DNA of 44,015 nt from UBA4312 sp002394635 (GCA_946539765.1 CAMNHO010000014.1:1-44015); one strand, 5' to 3'. Counted from the first letter of the stretch, positions 31,679 through 40,529 are shown. Numbers and translations are program-made. The notes: generated from the sequence alone by a model not told the origin.

Positions 31679-32497
31679 ATGATTATTGCAGTAACTTATG
31701 ATAATGGAAACGTATTCCAACATTTCGGGAAAACCGAGGCATTTAAACTATTCGAAGTAGAAGACGGAAAGATTCTTTCCAGTCAGGTAATATCTTCCAA
31801 TGGAGCCGGCCATGGTGCCCTGGCAGGTGTGTTATCAAATCATAAAGTGAATCTATTGATCTGTGGCGGATTAGGAAACGGAGCCTTGAACGCATTAAAC
31901 GCACAGGGAATCGAAGTTTGTTCCGGTGCTTCCGGCGATGTGGATAAAGCTGTCGCTGACTATATCCATGGAGATCTTGTTTCTCAGGGTTCCACCTGTG
32001 ATCACCATGATCACGAATGTGGGGAAGATCATGAATGTGGAGGACACTGTGGTCCGCAGCTGACCATGGAAGGAAAAAATGCCGGAAAAAAAGTTCGTGT
32101 TCACTACCGTGGCACCCTAAATGACGGTACCCAGTTTGATTCCTCTTATGACCGGAATGAACCCCTGGAATTTGTATGTGCTACAGGGATGATGATCAAA
32201 GGCTTTGATGCAGCGGTTGTCAATATGGAGGTAGGAGAAAAAGTGAATGTCCATTTGATGCCGGAAGAAGCCTATGGTCCAGCCGATCCAAAAAAAATAA
32301 TCTCCATTCCGTTTACTCAGCTCCCGGGATCGGAAAAGTTAGAAATCGGGCAGCCGGTTATGCTGCAAGATATGTACGGACAAGCATTCCGTGTCACTGT
32401 GAAAGATAAATCTGAAGATACAATTACCTTTGATATGAATCATGAAATGGCAGGTAAAGAACTAAACTTTGAAATTGAACTGCTGGAAGTACTATAA
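31679..32497 (+). CDS. NifX-like domain fused to a SlyD-type FKBP prolyl isomerase
   Basis: 272 residues with three parts. Residues about 1-103 are a NifX/NifB-C-like dinitrogenase-cofactor domain (VTYDNGNVFQHFGKTEAFKL, then GGLGNGALNALNAQGIEVCS). Residues 107-124 form a Cys/His linker with four Cys and five His, CDHHDHECGEDHECGGHC. Residues about 135-272 are a SlyD-type FKBP (VRVHYRGTLNDGTQFDSSYD, FDMNHEMAGKELNFEI). SlyD family members are folding helpers that bind nickel through such His/Cys tails; here the tail is moved to a linker. A metallochaperone with folding activity is a reasonable inference. AGGAGGG precedes the ATG. Monocistronic. Confidence 0.9.
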   Translation: MIIAVTYDNGNVFQHFGKTEAFKLFEVEDGKILSSQVISSNGAGHGALAGVLSNHKVNLLICGGLGNGALNALNAQGIEVCSGASGDVDKAVADYIHGDLVSQGSTCDHHDHECGEDHECGGHCGPQLTMEGKNAGKKVRVHYRGTLNDGTQFDSSYDRNEPLEFVCATGMMIKGFDAAVVNMEVGEKVNVHLMPEEAYGPADPKKIISIPFTQLPGSEKLEIGQPVMLQDMYGQAFRVTVKDKSEDTITFDMNHEMAGKELNFEIELLEVL

Positions 32498-32522
32498 AAG
32501 GATGGTCGAATCGACCATCCTT
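32498..32522. terminator. Shared hairpin between convergent genes
   Basis: AAGGATGGTCG, loop AAT, CGACCATCCTT: an 11-bp stem shared by the NifX-SlyD gene and the 32521 gene. The T-tract is short on both sides. Confidence 0.6.
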
Positions 32523-33153
32523 ATTCATCTTCTGTAAAATCGTTAATAACTTCCCCATCCATAAAGGAAACCAGAGAATTCTCCGTATTTTTCGGATTCA
32601 GAATCACCAATCCGACCGTTTTGCCGGAACTCTCCGACATGATTTCAGATAAGTCACACATCTCTTCCTTTAAATCATCATAGGCAGCCTGATCGTACGA
32701 ATTCAAATATCCTTCCTCAATTATTTCAGACATCAATCCGATAAACGCTTCTTCCAGATTCCCTTCCAGCTTAAACGAATAAACAATTTGATCAGCGTCC
32801 TGGCTGTAAATCTCCCATGTCCCCTGTCCTTCAAAATTCTCATTGAGAATATCGAGCATCTCATTCGCTGTCATATTTCCCTGGTCTGCATCATCGATAT
32901 CCTCTTCTATTTTAAAGAAATCATCTTCCGATTCTTCCAGGACCAGATCCGGCACATCCATCTCTATCTGCTCGGTTTTTGTAATTTGGCGATAGGCCCA
33001 TATTCCAATCATTCCTAATTGAATCAGAATCGCAGCGATAATCGGTATCGCGATTATCCATTTTGGTGTCTTCTTTGGCTGTGGATGATCCGGAATGTTC
33101 GACACTTCCGATGTCTTTGGAATTTCCGGCATTTCAGGCAGTTTCGGTGGCAT
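32521..33153 (-). CDS. Hypothetical single-pass membrane protein, proline-rich N-terminus
   Basis: Unrecognised. 210 residues. The N-terminus is proline-rich (PKLPEMPEIPKTSEVSN and onward), cytoplasmic by charge. Then comes one membrane helix, IIAIPIIAAILIQLGMIGIW. The remainder is acidic and probably outside the cell, with a repeated Asp/Glu-rich stretch (LVLEESEDDFFKIEEDIDDA) and later a soluble domain with few recognisable motifs. No lipobox. Ribosome site GGGAGG. It faces the NifX-SlyD gene tail to tail and is not in an operon with gnd downstream. Confidence 0.65.
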   Translation of the reverse strand: MPPKLPEMPEIPKTSEVSNIPDHPQPKKTPKWIIAIPIIAAILIQLGMIGIWAYRQITKTEQIEMDVPDLVLEESEDDFFKIEEDIDDADQGNMTANEMLDILNENFEGQGTWEIYSQDADQIVYSFKLEGNLEEAFIGLMSEIIEEGYLNSYDQAAYDDLKEEMCDLSEIMSESSGKTVGLVILNPKNTENSLVSFMDGEVINDFTEDE

Positions 33154-33242
33154 ATTCTTCCTCCCGTCTCTTCTATACAGTTATTTTAGCGTTTCTAAAT
33201 TATACTATCAAGCCATCTGCCTTAATACATCCAATTCTTTTC

Positions 33243-33283
33243 TGAAAAAAAACAAAAACTGTGGAATTTCAATCCACAGTTTT
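33243..33283 (-). terminator. Terminator after gnd
   Basis: Minus strand AAAACTGTGGA, 7-nt loop, TCCACAGTTTT, then TTGTTTTTTTT. A strong stem closing the PTS-gnd operon. Confidence 0.85.
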
Positions 33284-33305
33284 ATGAAGACAGGACATGT
33301 TGCCT

Positions 33306-34733
33306 TTATTCTTTCTCCCATTGCGTATGGAAGAACTCTTTTTCATCATGATCGATCCGCTGATATGTATGAGCACCAAACCAGTCTCTTTGAGCCTGGA
33401 TCAGATTAGCAGGCAGCTGTCGGCTTGTGTAGCCGTCAAAATACATCAACGAATTCGCAATCGCCGGAATATAAATGCCACTCTGCATACACGTAGCTAC
33501 AATTTTTCTCCATGCCGGTAATGCGTCTTTTATTTCTTCGGAGAATCCGCTGTCCAGCATCAAATGATCCAAGCCCGGATCCTTTTTATAAGCCTGGTTG
33601 ATCTTATCAAGGAACTGGGCACGGATAATGCATCCTTCTCGCCACAATAATGCGATTTGTCCATAATTCAGATCCCATCCAAATACCTTGGATGCATCTT
33701 TCAACTGACGAAAGCCTTGCGCATAACATAGTATTTTACTGGCATACACTGCCTTTTCCAGATCATCGATCATCTGTTTCTTGTCGACATCCAGATCCCA
33801 GTCTGCATGCTCAAAAGTTTTGGAAGCCGCTACTCTTTCTTTCTTCAAAGAGGAAAGACAGCGGGCAAAAACGGATTCCGTGATGGTCGGGACACAACTT
33901 CCGATATCCAGTGCTTCCATACTTGTCCATTTTCCTGTTCCTTTTTGACCGGCCTGATCCAGGATTACATCGATCATATCCTGATTCGTTTTATCATCCT
34001 TCTTTAATAAAATTTTCGAAGTGATTTCAATCAGATAAGAATGTAACCGGCCTTCATTCCAGGTTTTGAATACAGAAGCCATCTCTTCATTAGTTAATCC
34101 CAATACATTTTTCAATATAAAATAAGCTTCACTGATGATCTGCATATCACTGTATTCAATTCCATTATGCACCATCTTGACATAGTGACCTGCTCCATCT
34201 GCTCCCACATAGCTGCAACAAGGTGTTCCATCCTCTGTATGGGCCGCAATGGTCTCCAGAAGCTCTCCTAGATAGTTCTCGTAATCTTCGTGATTGCCTC
34301 CGGGCATAATGCTTGGACCTTCCAATGCACCCTTTTCACCACCGGATACACCAATTCCAAAATAATGAATGCCTTTTTCTTTTAATTCTTTTTCCCTGCG
34401 GATCGTATCCTTGAAATAGGAATTACCGCAGTCCATAATAATATCTCCCTTTTGTAAATAAGGGCACAATTCTTCTATGACATCATCAACCGTTTTACCA
34501 GCTGTGATCATTAAAAGAACTTTTTTCGGACTTTCCAGGGAATCCATAAATGCTTCCAGTGTTTCATATCCATGAACCGGTAAGTTATCCGCGTGCTGGC
34601 TTACAAAGGATTTTGTTACATCTTCATAATTATATTTGTTAAAAGCTCCGATCGAATAGCCATGTTTGGCAATATTCAAGCATAAGCTTTTTCCCATCAC
34701 TCCAAGTCCGTATAATCCAATATAGTTTTTCAC
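33306..34733 (-). CDS. gnd: 6-phosphogluconate dehydrogenase (decarboxylating)
   Basis: Gnd converts 6-phosphogluconate to ribulose 5-phosphate, CO2 and reduced nicotinamide. 475 residues. The N-terminal dinucleotide site is YIGLYGLGVMGKSLCLNIAK; the catalytic region ISGGEKGA-like stretch is GVSGGEKGALEGPSIMPGG and the Lys/His site HYVKMVHNGIEYSDMQ. Start: GTG 34733 with AAAGGAG five nt ahead, just 2 nt after the upstream gene; a longer frame to 34781 lies inside that gene. It ends the sugar-acid PTS operon and has a terminator. In such operons Gnd drains the imported sugar acid into the pentose phosphate pool. Confidence 0.95.
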   Translation of the reverse strand: MKNYIGLYGLGVMGKSLCLNIAKHGYSIGAFNKYNYEDVTKSFVSQHADNLPVHGYETLEAFMDSLESPKKVLLMITAGKTVDDVIEELCPYLQKGDIIMDCGNSYFKDTIRREKELKEKGIHYFGIGVSGGEKGALEGPSIMPGGNHEDYENYLGELLETIAAHTEDGTPCCSYVGADGAGHYVKMVHNGIEYSDMQIISEAYFILKNVLGLTNEEMASVFKTWNEGRLHSYLIEITSKILLKKDDKTNQDMIDVILDQAGQKGTGKWTSMEALDIGSCVPTITESVFARCLSSLKKERVAASKTFEHADWDLDVDKKQMIDDLEKAVYASKILCYAQGFRQLKDASKVFGWDLNYGQIALLWREGCIIRAQFLDKINQAYKKDPGLDHLMLDSGFSEEIKDALPAWRKIVATCMQSGIYIPAIANSLMYFDGYTSRQLPANLIQAQRDWFGAHTYQRIDHDEKEFFHTQWEKE

Positions 34734-34735
34734 GT

Positions 34736-35626
34736 CTACTCCTTTATTTTTTCTAACCACGATAGTATTGTCTTTGAGCATATTTCGATATTCTCCATCT
34801 GAAATACGTCATCTTTATACACTCTTACCTTATCATTCTCCAGTTGCCCGCATGTAACAAGAAGATCCCCCAGGTGTTCCAGATCCGAAGGACGTTCATG
34901 GACCTCCGGCAACAAGTCCGGATGCACGTGTCCCATGCAGACCATGTCGCCTTTATTTCCTATTGAATCCAGGTAAACTCGGATACAAGAGCTTCCATTG
35001 AGGCTTTCTTTAAGCAGCCTGGCACCAAACTGTGTCTGACAACCATCATCTACAAACGCAAATGCCACTTTATTCTTGTCTTTTTCAGACAGCTGTTGTG
35101 CAATCATCAAGCTTGTCAAAACACCTGAAGTATTATAAATCTTGTTTCCCTTTTGCGCCAAACCGGAACGTGTATATCTGACCAAGGAAAAGCCAACGAT
35201 CCCAATTAGTATAGAACCAACCAGCATCATAGACCGTCCGGCCTGGTAGGCAGGAATTGTATAAAACATCAGTACTGTCATCGTTAATAAAAACAAGATA
35301 CAGGGTACCAGCAGATTCAGTATCACATTTCCCTTTTGTTGTGGTGGATAAAAAGCATATCTGTCTGTATGCAGCCATTGTTTCATCGGCGTATCATAAT
35401 TAGCGATGACCACTACACGGGCATCTTCTATATTGTCAGTAAAAAGATTCGTACAGGATTTTTTCGTCCCTAAAAAAGAGGAATCTTTTCGTTTTTCTTT
35501 CAAAGTATATCCTACTGACGCCATTTGTACTTTCAGCAAATGACGATACTGCCTTTTTTCCTTTTCCCGATATCTTTTATCATGAAGAATCCCAAAGGAA
35601 AACAGAAGATCTTTCATTGTCAACAT
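34736..35626 (-). CDS. Membrane protein resembling an M28 peptidase without metal ligands
   Basis: 296 residues. It looks like an M28-type peptidase split by two membrane helices in the middle (about residues 105-165). ANYDTPMKQWL stands where AHYDT would be, YNTSGVLTSLMIAQQL where DNASG would be, and FAFVDDGCQTQFGARLLKE where EE-G-S would be. The His, Asp and Glu that bind zinc in active M28 enzymes are replaced (Asn, Tyr/Asn, Asp-Gly), so peptidase activity is unlikely. Function unknown. It lies between the HAD phosphatase and gnd genes, which is odd for a sugar-acid operon. M28 resemblance is inferred by eye. Confidence 0.6.
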   Translation of the reverse strand: MLTMKDLLFSFGILHDKRYREKEKRQYRHLLKVQMASVGYTLKEKRKDSSFLGTKKSCTNLFTDNIEDARVVVIANYDTPMKQWLHTDRYAFYPPQQKGNVILNLLVPCILFLLTMTVLMFYTIPAYQAGRSMMLVGSILIGIVGFSLVRYTRSGLAQKGNKIYNTSGVLTSLMIAQQLSEKDKNKVAFAFVDDGCQTQFGARLLKESLNGSSCIRVYLDSIGNKGDMVCMGHVHPDLLPEVHERPSDLEHLGDLLVTCGQLENDKVRVYKDDVFQMENIEICSKTILSWLEKIKE

Positions 35627-35628
35627 CT

Positions 35629-36315
35629 TTATTCCCTCACTGCCTGAAGAATATGCTTCACAGCCAAAAGATCATGCGAAACCAAGAAAACATTATCAGG
35701 AGTATATCTGATATCGGTCGGCATTGACTGATCCGGAACCCAGACAACAGCAATCCCCGCCGCATCAGCTGACTGGATGCCGGTCATACTATCCTCGAGC
35801 GCCACGGCATGTGAAGGCATTACGTTAGCGTTTTTCAGTACTTCTAGATATGGATCCGGGTATGGTTTTAACCGTTTTGTGTCATCCCCAAATACCATAA
35901 AATCAAAATATTCGATGATATGATGATATTCCAGAATCGCCTTTGCCCGCTTGGATTTTGTGCTGCTTGCTAATCCGATGGTATATCCGTTCTTTTTGGC
36001 ATACACCAACAATTCTTTTGCATAAGGTTTCACCATGATCCGATCATTGTAAAGCGATTGATAGATATATTCTTCACGATCCTTCCGGATCTGTTTATAT
36101 ATCCTTTCCGAACCACAGCGTTTCATCAGATAAGCACCTGTTTGTTGAAAACTCATCCCTGCCCAGCTGTTGATGACATCGTCAGGTACTGCGATATGAT
36201 TCTTATCCAGTGCATATCGCCAACCTTCAGAATATGTTTTTTCTGTATCTACCAGCAAGCCATCTAAATCAAAAATAATAAGCTGAATCTGATTCAGATT
36301 AAGATTTGTTTTCAT
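35629..36315 (-). CDS. HAD-superfamily phosphatase (beta-phosphoglucomutase-like)
   Basis: 228 residues. Motif I is LIIFDLDGLLVDTEKTYSEG, motif II LASSTKSKRAKAILE and the GDD region VFGDDTKRLKPYPDPYL, with motif IV VALEDSMTGIQSADAAGI. This is the HAD-IA group of small phosphatases and phosphomutases. Within this operon a substrate such as 6-phosphogluconate or another hexonate phosphate is plausible, as some enterobacterial HAD-IA phosphatases act on 6-phosphogluconate. It overlaps the end of the KDPG aldolase gene by 17 nt. Confidence 0.85.
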   Translation of the reverse strand: MKTNLNLNQIQLIIFDLDGLLVDTEKTYSEGWRYALDKNHIAVPDDVINSWAGMSFQQTGAYLMKRCGSERIYKQIRKDREEYIYQSLYNDRIMVKPYAKELLVYAKKNGYTIGLASSTKSKRAKAILEYHHIIEYFDFMVFGDDTKRLKPYPDPYLEVLKNANVMPSHAVALEDSMTGIQSADAAGIAVVWVPDQSMPTDIRYTPDNVFLVSHDLLAVKHILQAVRE

Positions 36316-36949
36316 ATTCTTTCACTAAAGATACAAGTTTTTCGGCTTCTTCTTTGACTACGTTATAGTCCCCAGTTTTCGCTCCTTTTGTAAGCGAACC
36401 ACCAGTACCAACCGCAACGGCTCCGTTGCTTAACCATTCTTTGATATTTCCGGCACTGACTCCTCCTGTCGGCATAAAGTCTGCCTGAGGTAAAGGTCCT
36501 TTAAAGGATTTAATAGCTTTCGGTCCATATAGATCCCCTGGAAACAGTTTGATGACCTGAGCTCCGTATTTCAGACATTCCACCATATCCTCTACAGTAG
36601 CTGCCCCCGGAAAACACGGGATCCGATATGTATTACACAGTTTCATGATTTCTTTGTCGAAATGAGGAGACACGACAAACTGAGCCCCGGATAAAATAGC
36701 ACTTCTGGCGGTCACCATATCCAGGCACGTTCCAGCTCCAATTACAATATCTGGTTGATTTTTGTATTTTTCACTTAAACGGCTGATTATCTGCTGTGCA
36801 CCGGGAATCGTATAAGTGATTTCCATAAAATGAATGCCTCCGGCATAAACAGCTTCGACAATCTTTTCAACCTGTTCTTCATCATCTCCCCGGATGACAG
36901 CGACCAGCTTTTCTTTTTTTAATTGATTTAGTAATGATATACCGTCCAT
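36299..36949 (-). CDS. eda: KDPG/KHG aldolase
   Basis: 216 residues, bifunctional 2-dehydro-3-deoxyphosphogluconate aldolase family. The Schiff-base lysine is in AQVIKLFPGDLYGPKAIK; the catalytic Glu region GGIHFMEITYTIPGA and phosphate loop FMPTGGVSAGNIKEWLS are present. It splits KDPG to pyruvate and glyceraldehyde 3-phosphate. No 6-phosphogluconate dehydratase (edd) is in the window, so how KDPG arises is not shown. It lies 4 nt after the dehydrogenase gene. Confidence 0.92.
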   Translation of the reverse strand: MDGISLLNQLKKEKLVAVIRGDDEEQVEKIVEAVYAGGIHFMEITYTIPGAQQIISRLSEKYKNQPDIVIGAGTCLDMVTARSAILSGAQFVVSPHFDKEIMKLCNTYRIPCFPGAATVEDMVECLKYGAQVIKLFPGDLYGPKAIKSFKGPLPQADFMPTGGVSAGNIKEWLSNGAVAVGTGGSLTKGAKTGDYNVVKEEAEKLVSLVKEYENKS

Positions 36950-36953
36950 ATGC

Positions 36954-37892
36954 TTATTTCCGACCTTCTTTCAATTCTTTTAAAACATTTTCTACTGCCA
37001 TTAAGCTCATTTGCTCAATCGCATTTTTCGTGGATGCTGCCGTATGCGATCCAACAACCACATTCGGGCATTCCAGTAAAGGAGAAGTTTCTGCCGGTTC
37101 ATGTTCAAATACATCAACACCCAGTCCGTAGATCTTCTTTTCCTTTAACAGCTTATAAGCCGTTGTTTCATCAAGCAGGCCACCTCGGGCTGTATTGATG
37201 ATGATCAAATTCGGTTTCGCATTCGCAAGATTCTTCTCATTAAGAATATGTTTTGTGCTATCCAGTAAAGGAAGATGCAGCGAGATAAAATCACATTCTT
37301 TTATGATCGTATCCACATCGGTAAAATGAACATTGTATTCTTTGATGAACTCTTCATCTTTAAATACGTCATATCCATATACTTCCATATCAAATCCGCG
37401 TGCTCTTTTTACCACACCCTTACCTATAGCACCTAAACCTAAAATACCGATTTTCTTGCCATAGATATCAAGCGCTTCTTTTTTGCTCCAATCATTATGA
37501 TGACACCCATGATCAATTTCCACAATTCGTCGACTGACTGCCATCAAAAGACCAAATGCATAATCAGCAACCGCATTGGAATTAGCCCCTACTGTGCGAT
37601 ATACAGGTATTTCCTGCTGTTTTGTATAGGGGATATCAATGTTATCAACACCAACCCCATATTTAGAGATCACCTTTAGATTTGGAGCAGCCTGAATGAC
37701 ATTCTTTGTGACCGGATCCACTCCGACGATCAAACCGTCCATGTCTGCCATCAACTCTGTCATCTGCTGCTCGGTCAGTATCGTACCATATGGGTTAAAA
37801 ACAGGTTGAATGTCATTTTTTTTCAGTATTTCCACCAATTCTTCTCGATTGTATTTTCCAAAAGAGCGTGGTGTAATCAAAACCTTCTTCAT
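36954..37892 (-). CDS. 2-hydroxyacid dehydrogenase (phosphoglycerate dehydrogenase family)
   Basis: 312 residues. The NAD-binding Rossmann motif is KKIGILGLGAIGKGVVKRAR; the D-2-hydroxyacid dehydrogenase signature is PNLIIINTARGGLLDETTAY with the catalytic Arg/Glu/His region VFEHEPAETSPLLECPNVVV. It reduces or oxidises a 2-keto/2-hydroxy acid pair. Next to a sugar-acid PTS a 2-ketogluconate-type or related reductase is a sensible inference, more than serine synthesis. The start directly follows the stop of the PTS IIA gene, with GAGGATGGGGAC ahead. Confidence 0.88.
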   Translation of the reverse strand: MKKVLITPRSFGKYNREELVEILKKNDIQPVFNPYGTILTEQQMTELMADMDGLIVGVDPVTKNVIQAAPNLKVISKYGVGVDNIDIPYTKQQEIPVYRTVGANSNAVADYAFGLLMAVSRRIVEIDHGCHHNDWSKKEALDIYGKKIGILGLGAIGKGVVKRARGFDMEVYGYDVFKDEEFIKEYNVHFTDVDTIIKECDFISLHLPLLDSTKHILNEKNLANAKPNLIIINTARGGLLDETTAYKLLKEKKIYGLGVDVFEHEPAETSPLLECPNVVVGSHTAASTKNAIEQMSLMAVENVLKELKEGRK

Positions 37893-38318
37893 TTAGTAGT
37901 CCCCATCCTCATCATCGGCAATGATGACAGTTGGTTTGGCAATCCCGTCTTTTCCCGTTTCAATCAAAGAGTCGACCAGATCGCTTAATAAATACTGATT
38001 TCTGGACAAAACACCATCCAGTACCATCGGCAGGTTCATTCCACTGATGACCCCTACCTTGTCTTTTCCCATTTCCATCGCCGCATATTGTGCAGCATTG
38101 TATGGAGAAGCTCCAAATAAGTCAACAAACACAAGGACTCCGTCTCCGTCATCCAAAGCTTCTATTTTCTGATAAACCTCTTTTCTGAAGACCTCAAAGT
38201 CTTCGCCAGCAACAAGGCTGGCTGTATCTACTTTTTCAAACTCACCTACGATCAGCTGCAGGCTGTCTTTTAAGCCTGCAGCAAATCCTCCATGGCTAAT
38301 CAATAAAATTCCAATCAT
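37893..38318 (-). CDS. PTS subunit IIA, mannose class
   Basis: 141 residues. The phospho-histidine is at residue 9 in MIGILLISHGGFAAGLKDSL, in the normal position for the mannose-class IIA. The fold is confirmed by GDGVLVFVDLFGASPYNAAQ and a methionine-rich VGVISGMNLPMVLDGVL. It carries phosphate from HPr to IIB. In order after IIC, IID and IIB, with 11 nt to IIB. Substrate unknown; a gluconate or ketogluconate PTS is favoured by the downstream enzymes. Confidence 0.93.
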   Translation of the reverse strand: MIGILLISHGGFAAGLKDSLQLIVGEFEKVDTASLVAGEDFEVFRKEVYQKIEALDDGDGVLVFVDLFGASPYNAAQYAAMEMGKDKVGVISGMNLPMVLDGVLSRNQYLLSDLVDSLIETGKDGIAKPTVIIADDEDGDY

Positions 38319-38329
38319 CCCATCACCTG

Positions 38330-38821
38330 CTAAAATAATTTCTCAGCTTCAGCCAAGCTCACCTTCTTGCTGGAAGGAATGGCCTGGAAATATACATTCA
38401 CGCCGTAGTTATCTCTGAGATCCTTTAAAATTTCCAGCTGTTCCTTTGTGATGGAAACTTCCTTAATGACAGGTGTCAATCCCGGTCGTTGAGGAATGCC
38501 TCCCAGATTCAGGTTTTTAACAGGAACACCACTACGAATAATTTCAGCCATTACTTCAATCGTCTTAGTTAACAAGATGACATTATAATTATCATATTGA
38601 CGATCGTTCCAGTAACGTACAGCCCCGTCTTCCTTCAGGACACGTACTTTTAATCCGGTTCTGGAACCGGCACCTAACAGAATATTCTTTGTAAATTCAT
38701 CATGCGCAGAGGGATTATCTGCCACAAAGATGGCGGTAGCACCGGCTGATTTCGATAAACTGGTCATCACCTGTCCATGGATCAGTCGTGTATCCACTCT
38801 AGCTAATACAACTTTTCCCAT
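38330..38821 (-). CDS. PTS subunit IIB, mannose class
   Basis: 163 residues, phosphorylated on His in LARVDTRLIHGQVMTSLSKS, the mannose-class signature. The middle strand region VRVLKEDGAVRYWNDR and VNLGGIPQ-like stretch NLNLGGIPQRPGLTPVIKEV are typical. The start has GGAGGCTATT ahead. Part of a four-subunit mannose-class permease in order IIC, IID, IIB, IIA. Confidence 0.93.
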   Translation of the reverse strand: MGKVVLARVDTRLIHGQVMTSLSKSAGATAIFVADNPSAHDEFTKNILLGAGSRTGLKVRVLKEDGAVRYWNDRQYDNYNVILLTKTIEVMAEIIRSGVPVKNLNLGGIPQRPGLTPVIKEVSITKEQLEILKDLRDNYGVNVYFQAIPSSKKVSLAEAEKLF

Positions 38822-38830
38822 AATAGCCTC

Positions 38831-39691
38831 CTATAGAATTCCGATACCTGCCAACACGGCAAGGATCACGGTCAAGCCAATCAATGCTTTCGTGACATTC
38901 AATCCTTTCTTTGTAAAGTACAGGTAAACGCCACTGACTGTTATTAACGGTAAGATACCCGGCATAATGCCATCCAGAATTTCCTGGATCACAAATGGTT
39001 TTCCTGACAAAGTAAACTCTAAACCAGTTGAAACTTTTACATAACTTGCTGCAAGGATTCCCATCATGAACAATCCAAGAATAGATAATCCTTCAATAAT
39101 TCCCTGCATTCTGGAGCCAACGATCTCTGTGGCTGCCGTTCTTCCCAGTTTGAATCCCAGATTAGCAAAATACCATCCAATCAATAACTGATAAACAGAG
39201 AAACAAATAAACGGGAATAAAGCACCCAGCGGGCTTCCCTTCTGTGCCCAAGGCAATGCAATCGCAATAAAGATATACTGGATAGTTCCGGAGTCAATGG
39301 AATCACCAATACCGGCCAAAGCCCCCATCAAACCGGCTTTTGTATTGTAAATCAGATCATCATCAATGGTAATCGGTGTTTTTTCATACACTTCTTTTGC
39401 TCTGGTTGCTTCCAATGAAGCCATGATTCCGGTCAGAATACCTCCACCCCAGGAAATCTGTGTATTGAAGAACAAAAGATGTCTTTGATAGGCTTCCGCC
39501 AGATCTTCCTTGTTTTTATACAGCTTTTTTAAGATCGGCATCAATGACCACATCAAAGCCGGCGCAATATATTTATCAAATGAATGTGGGATTTCATCCG
39601 CAAAATAGAAACGGAACCATGCATTACGCACATCTTTTTTGGTGATGGTTTCCGGTGCTAAATTCACATCTGTCTTTTCGAATTCACTCAT
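38831..39691 (-). CDS. PTS subunit IID, mannose class
   Basis: 286-residue membrane protein with the IID family pattern: a soluble N-terminus (KKDVRNAWFRFYFADEIPHS), GGILTGIMASLEATRAKEVY, and GLMGALAGIGDSIDSGTIQY, the latter with the conserved GxGD motif. Two or three membrane segments near the C-terminus. It forms the membrane channel with IIC. A longer frame to 39826 is open inside IIC; ATG 39691 with AAGGAGGAAGG is chosen. Confidence 0.92.
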   Translation of the reverse strand: MSEFEKTDVNLAPETITKKDVRNAWFRFYFADEIPHSFDKYIAPALMWSLMPILKKLYKNKEDLAEAYQRHLLFFNTQISWGGGILTGIMASLEATRAKEVYEKTPITIDDDLIYNTKAGLMGALAGIGDSIDSGTIQYIFIAIALPWAQKGSPLGALFPFICFSVYQLLIGWYFANLGFKLGRTAATEIVGSRMQGIIEGLSILGLFMMGILAASYVKVSTGLEFTLSGKPFVIQEILDGIMPGILPLITVSGVYLYFTKKGLNVTKALIGLTVILAVLAGIGIL

Positions 39692-39707
39692 TTTTCCTTC
39701 CTCCTTC

Positions 39708-40529
39708 TTAATAGTCATCTTCGTCTTCAGCCACTCCGTCAGAAGGGGCTGCAACGGCCAGATTACCAACTGCTTCTTGTTTTCCCAGTACATAAATGAA
39801 GGAAATGATTGAACCGATAATCGCATAAGTAATCATCGTAATATTCATATCCTTTAATACCATCGCCATAAAATAAGCCAGCAGGAAGAAAACGATATAG
39901 TTTTTCTTTCCAATTACATAAACTGTTACCGCAATACCGATCGAAGCCAGTCCACCACCGACAACAGTCAGAATATGGAATAAAATACTTCCGGATTGTG
40001 ATTCAACGACATTGGCAATCACCGGTGCTCCATAATATAGTGCGATAAACATGAAAGGCACAAAAATAATAAAGGCAATAATAATAGGCATTCCGATAAT
40101 AGAGAAAGACAACATTTTACTGTTTGCTTCTTTCGCATATTTATCGGCAAATTTCTGCATAACAAACGTGTTCAAGAAGAAACGGAACTGATACAGATAA
40201 GAACCCAGCAAACCAACCGGAACAGCTACCGCAATAGCGGCTTCCGCTTCCAGATTGCTCAATAAAGCAACGGGAACAGCAATACCTGCTGCAATAGCCG
40301 GCTCACTCGGCATCTGTCCACCCGGAGAGAAGACACCCATGTAAATCAGCTGGATCGCAGCTGTAATCATCATAGCTTTTTCAACTTGTCCAAATACGAT
40401 TCCAACAACCAGTCCGGTCATCATTGGAGTAAATCTTAATGTTGTTGTTGCTCCACCTAAAAATGATCGAGACATAACTAATGCGATCCAGATTGCAATC
40501 ACAATAGCCTGTGTAATAGTTACGTGCAA
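39708..40529 (-). CDS. PTS subunit IIC, mannose class
   Basis: 273-residue membrane protein: IAIWIALVMSRSFLGGATTT near the start, then LVVGIVFGQVEKAMMITAAI, GVFSPGGQMPSEPAIAAGIA and FIALYYGAPVIANVVESQSG, typical IIC elements. The start chosen is TTG 40529 because GGGAGG lies 8 nt ahead; no ATG is nearby in frame (an earlier one at 40571 lies before the ribosome site). First gene of the operon. Promoter at 40646-40618 with a cre site over the start of transcription. Confidence 0.9.
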   Translation of the reverse strand: MHVTITQAIVIAIWIALVMSRSFLGGATTTLRFTPMMTGLVVGIVFGQVEKAMMITAAIQLIYMGVFSPGGQMPSEPAIAAGIAVPVALLSNLEAEAAIAVAVPVGLLGSYLYQFRFFLNTFVMQKFADKYAKEANSKMLSFSIIGMPIIIAFIIFVPFMFIALYYGAPVIANVVESQSGSILFHILTVVGGGLASIGIAVTVYVIGKKNYIVFFLLAYFMAMVLKDMNITMITYAIIGSIISFIYVLGKQEAVGNLAVAAPSDGVAEDEDDY

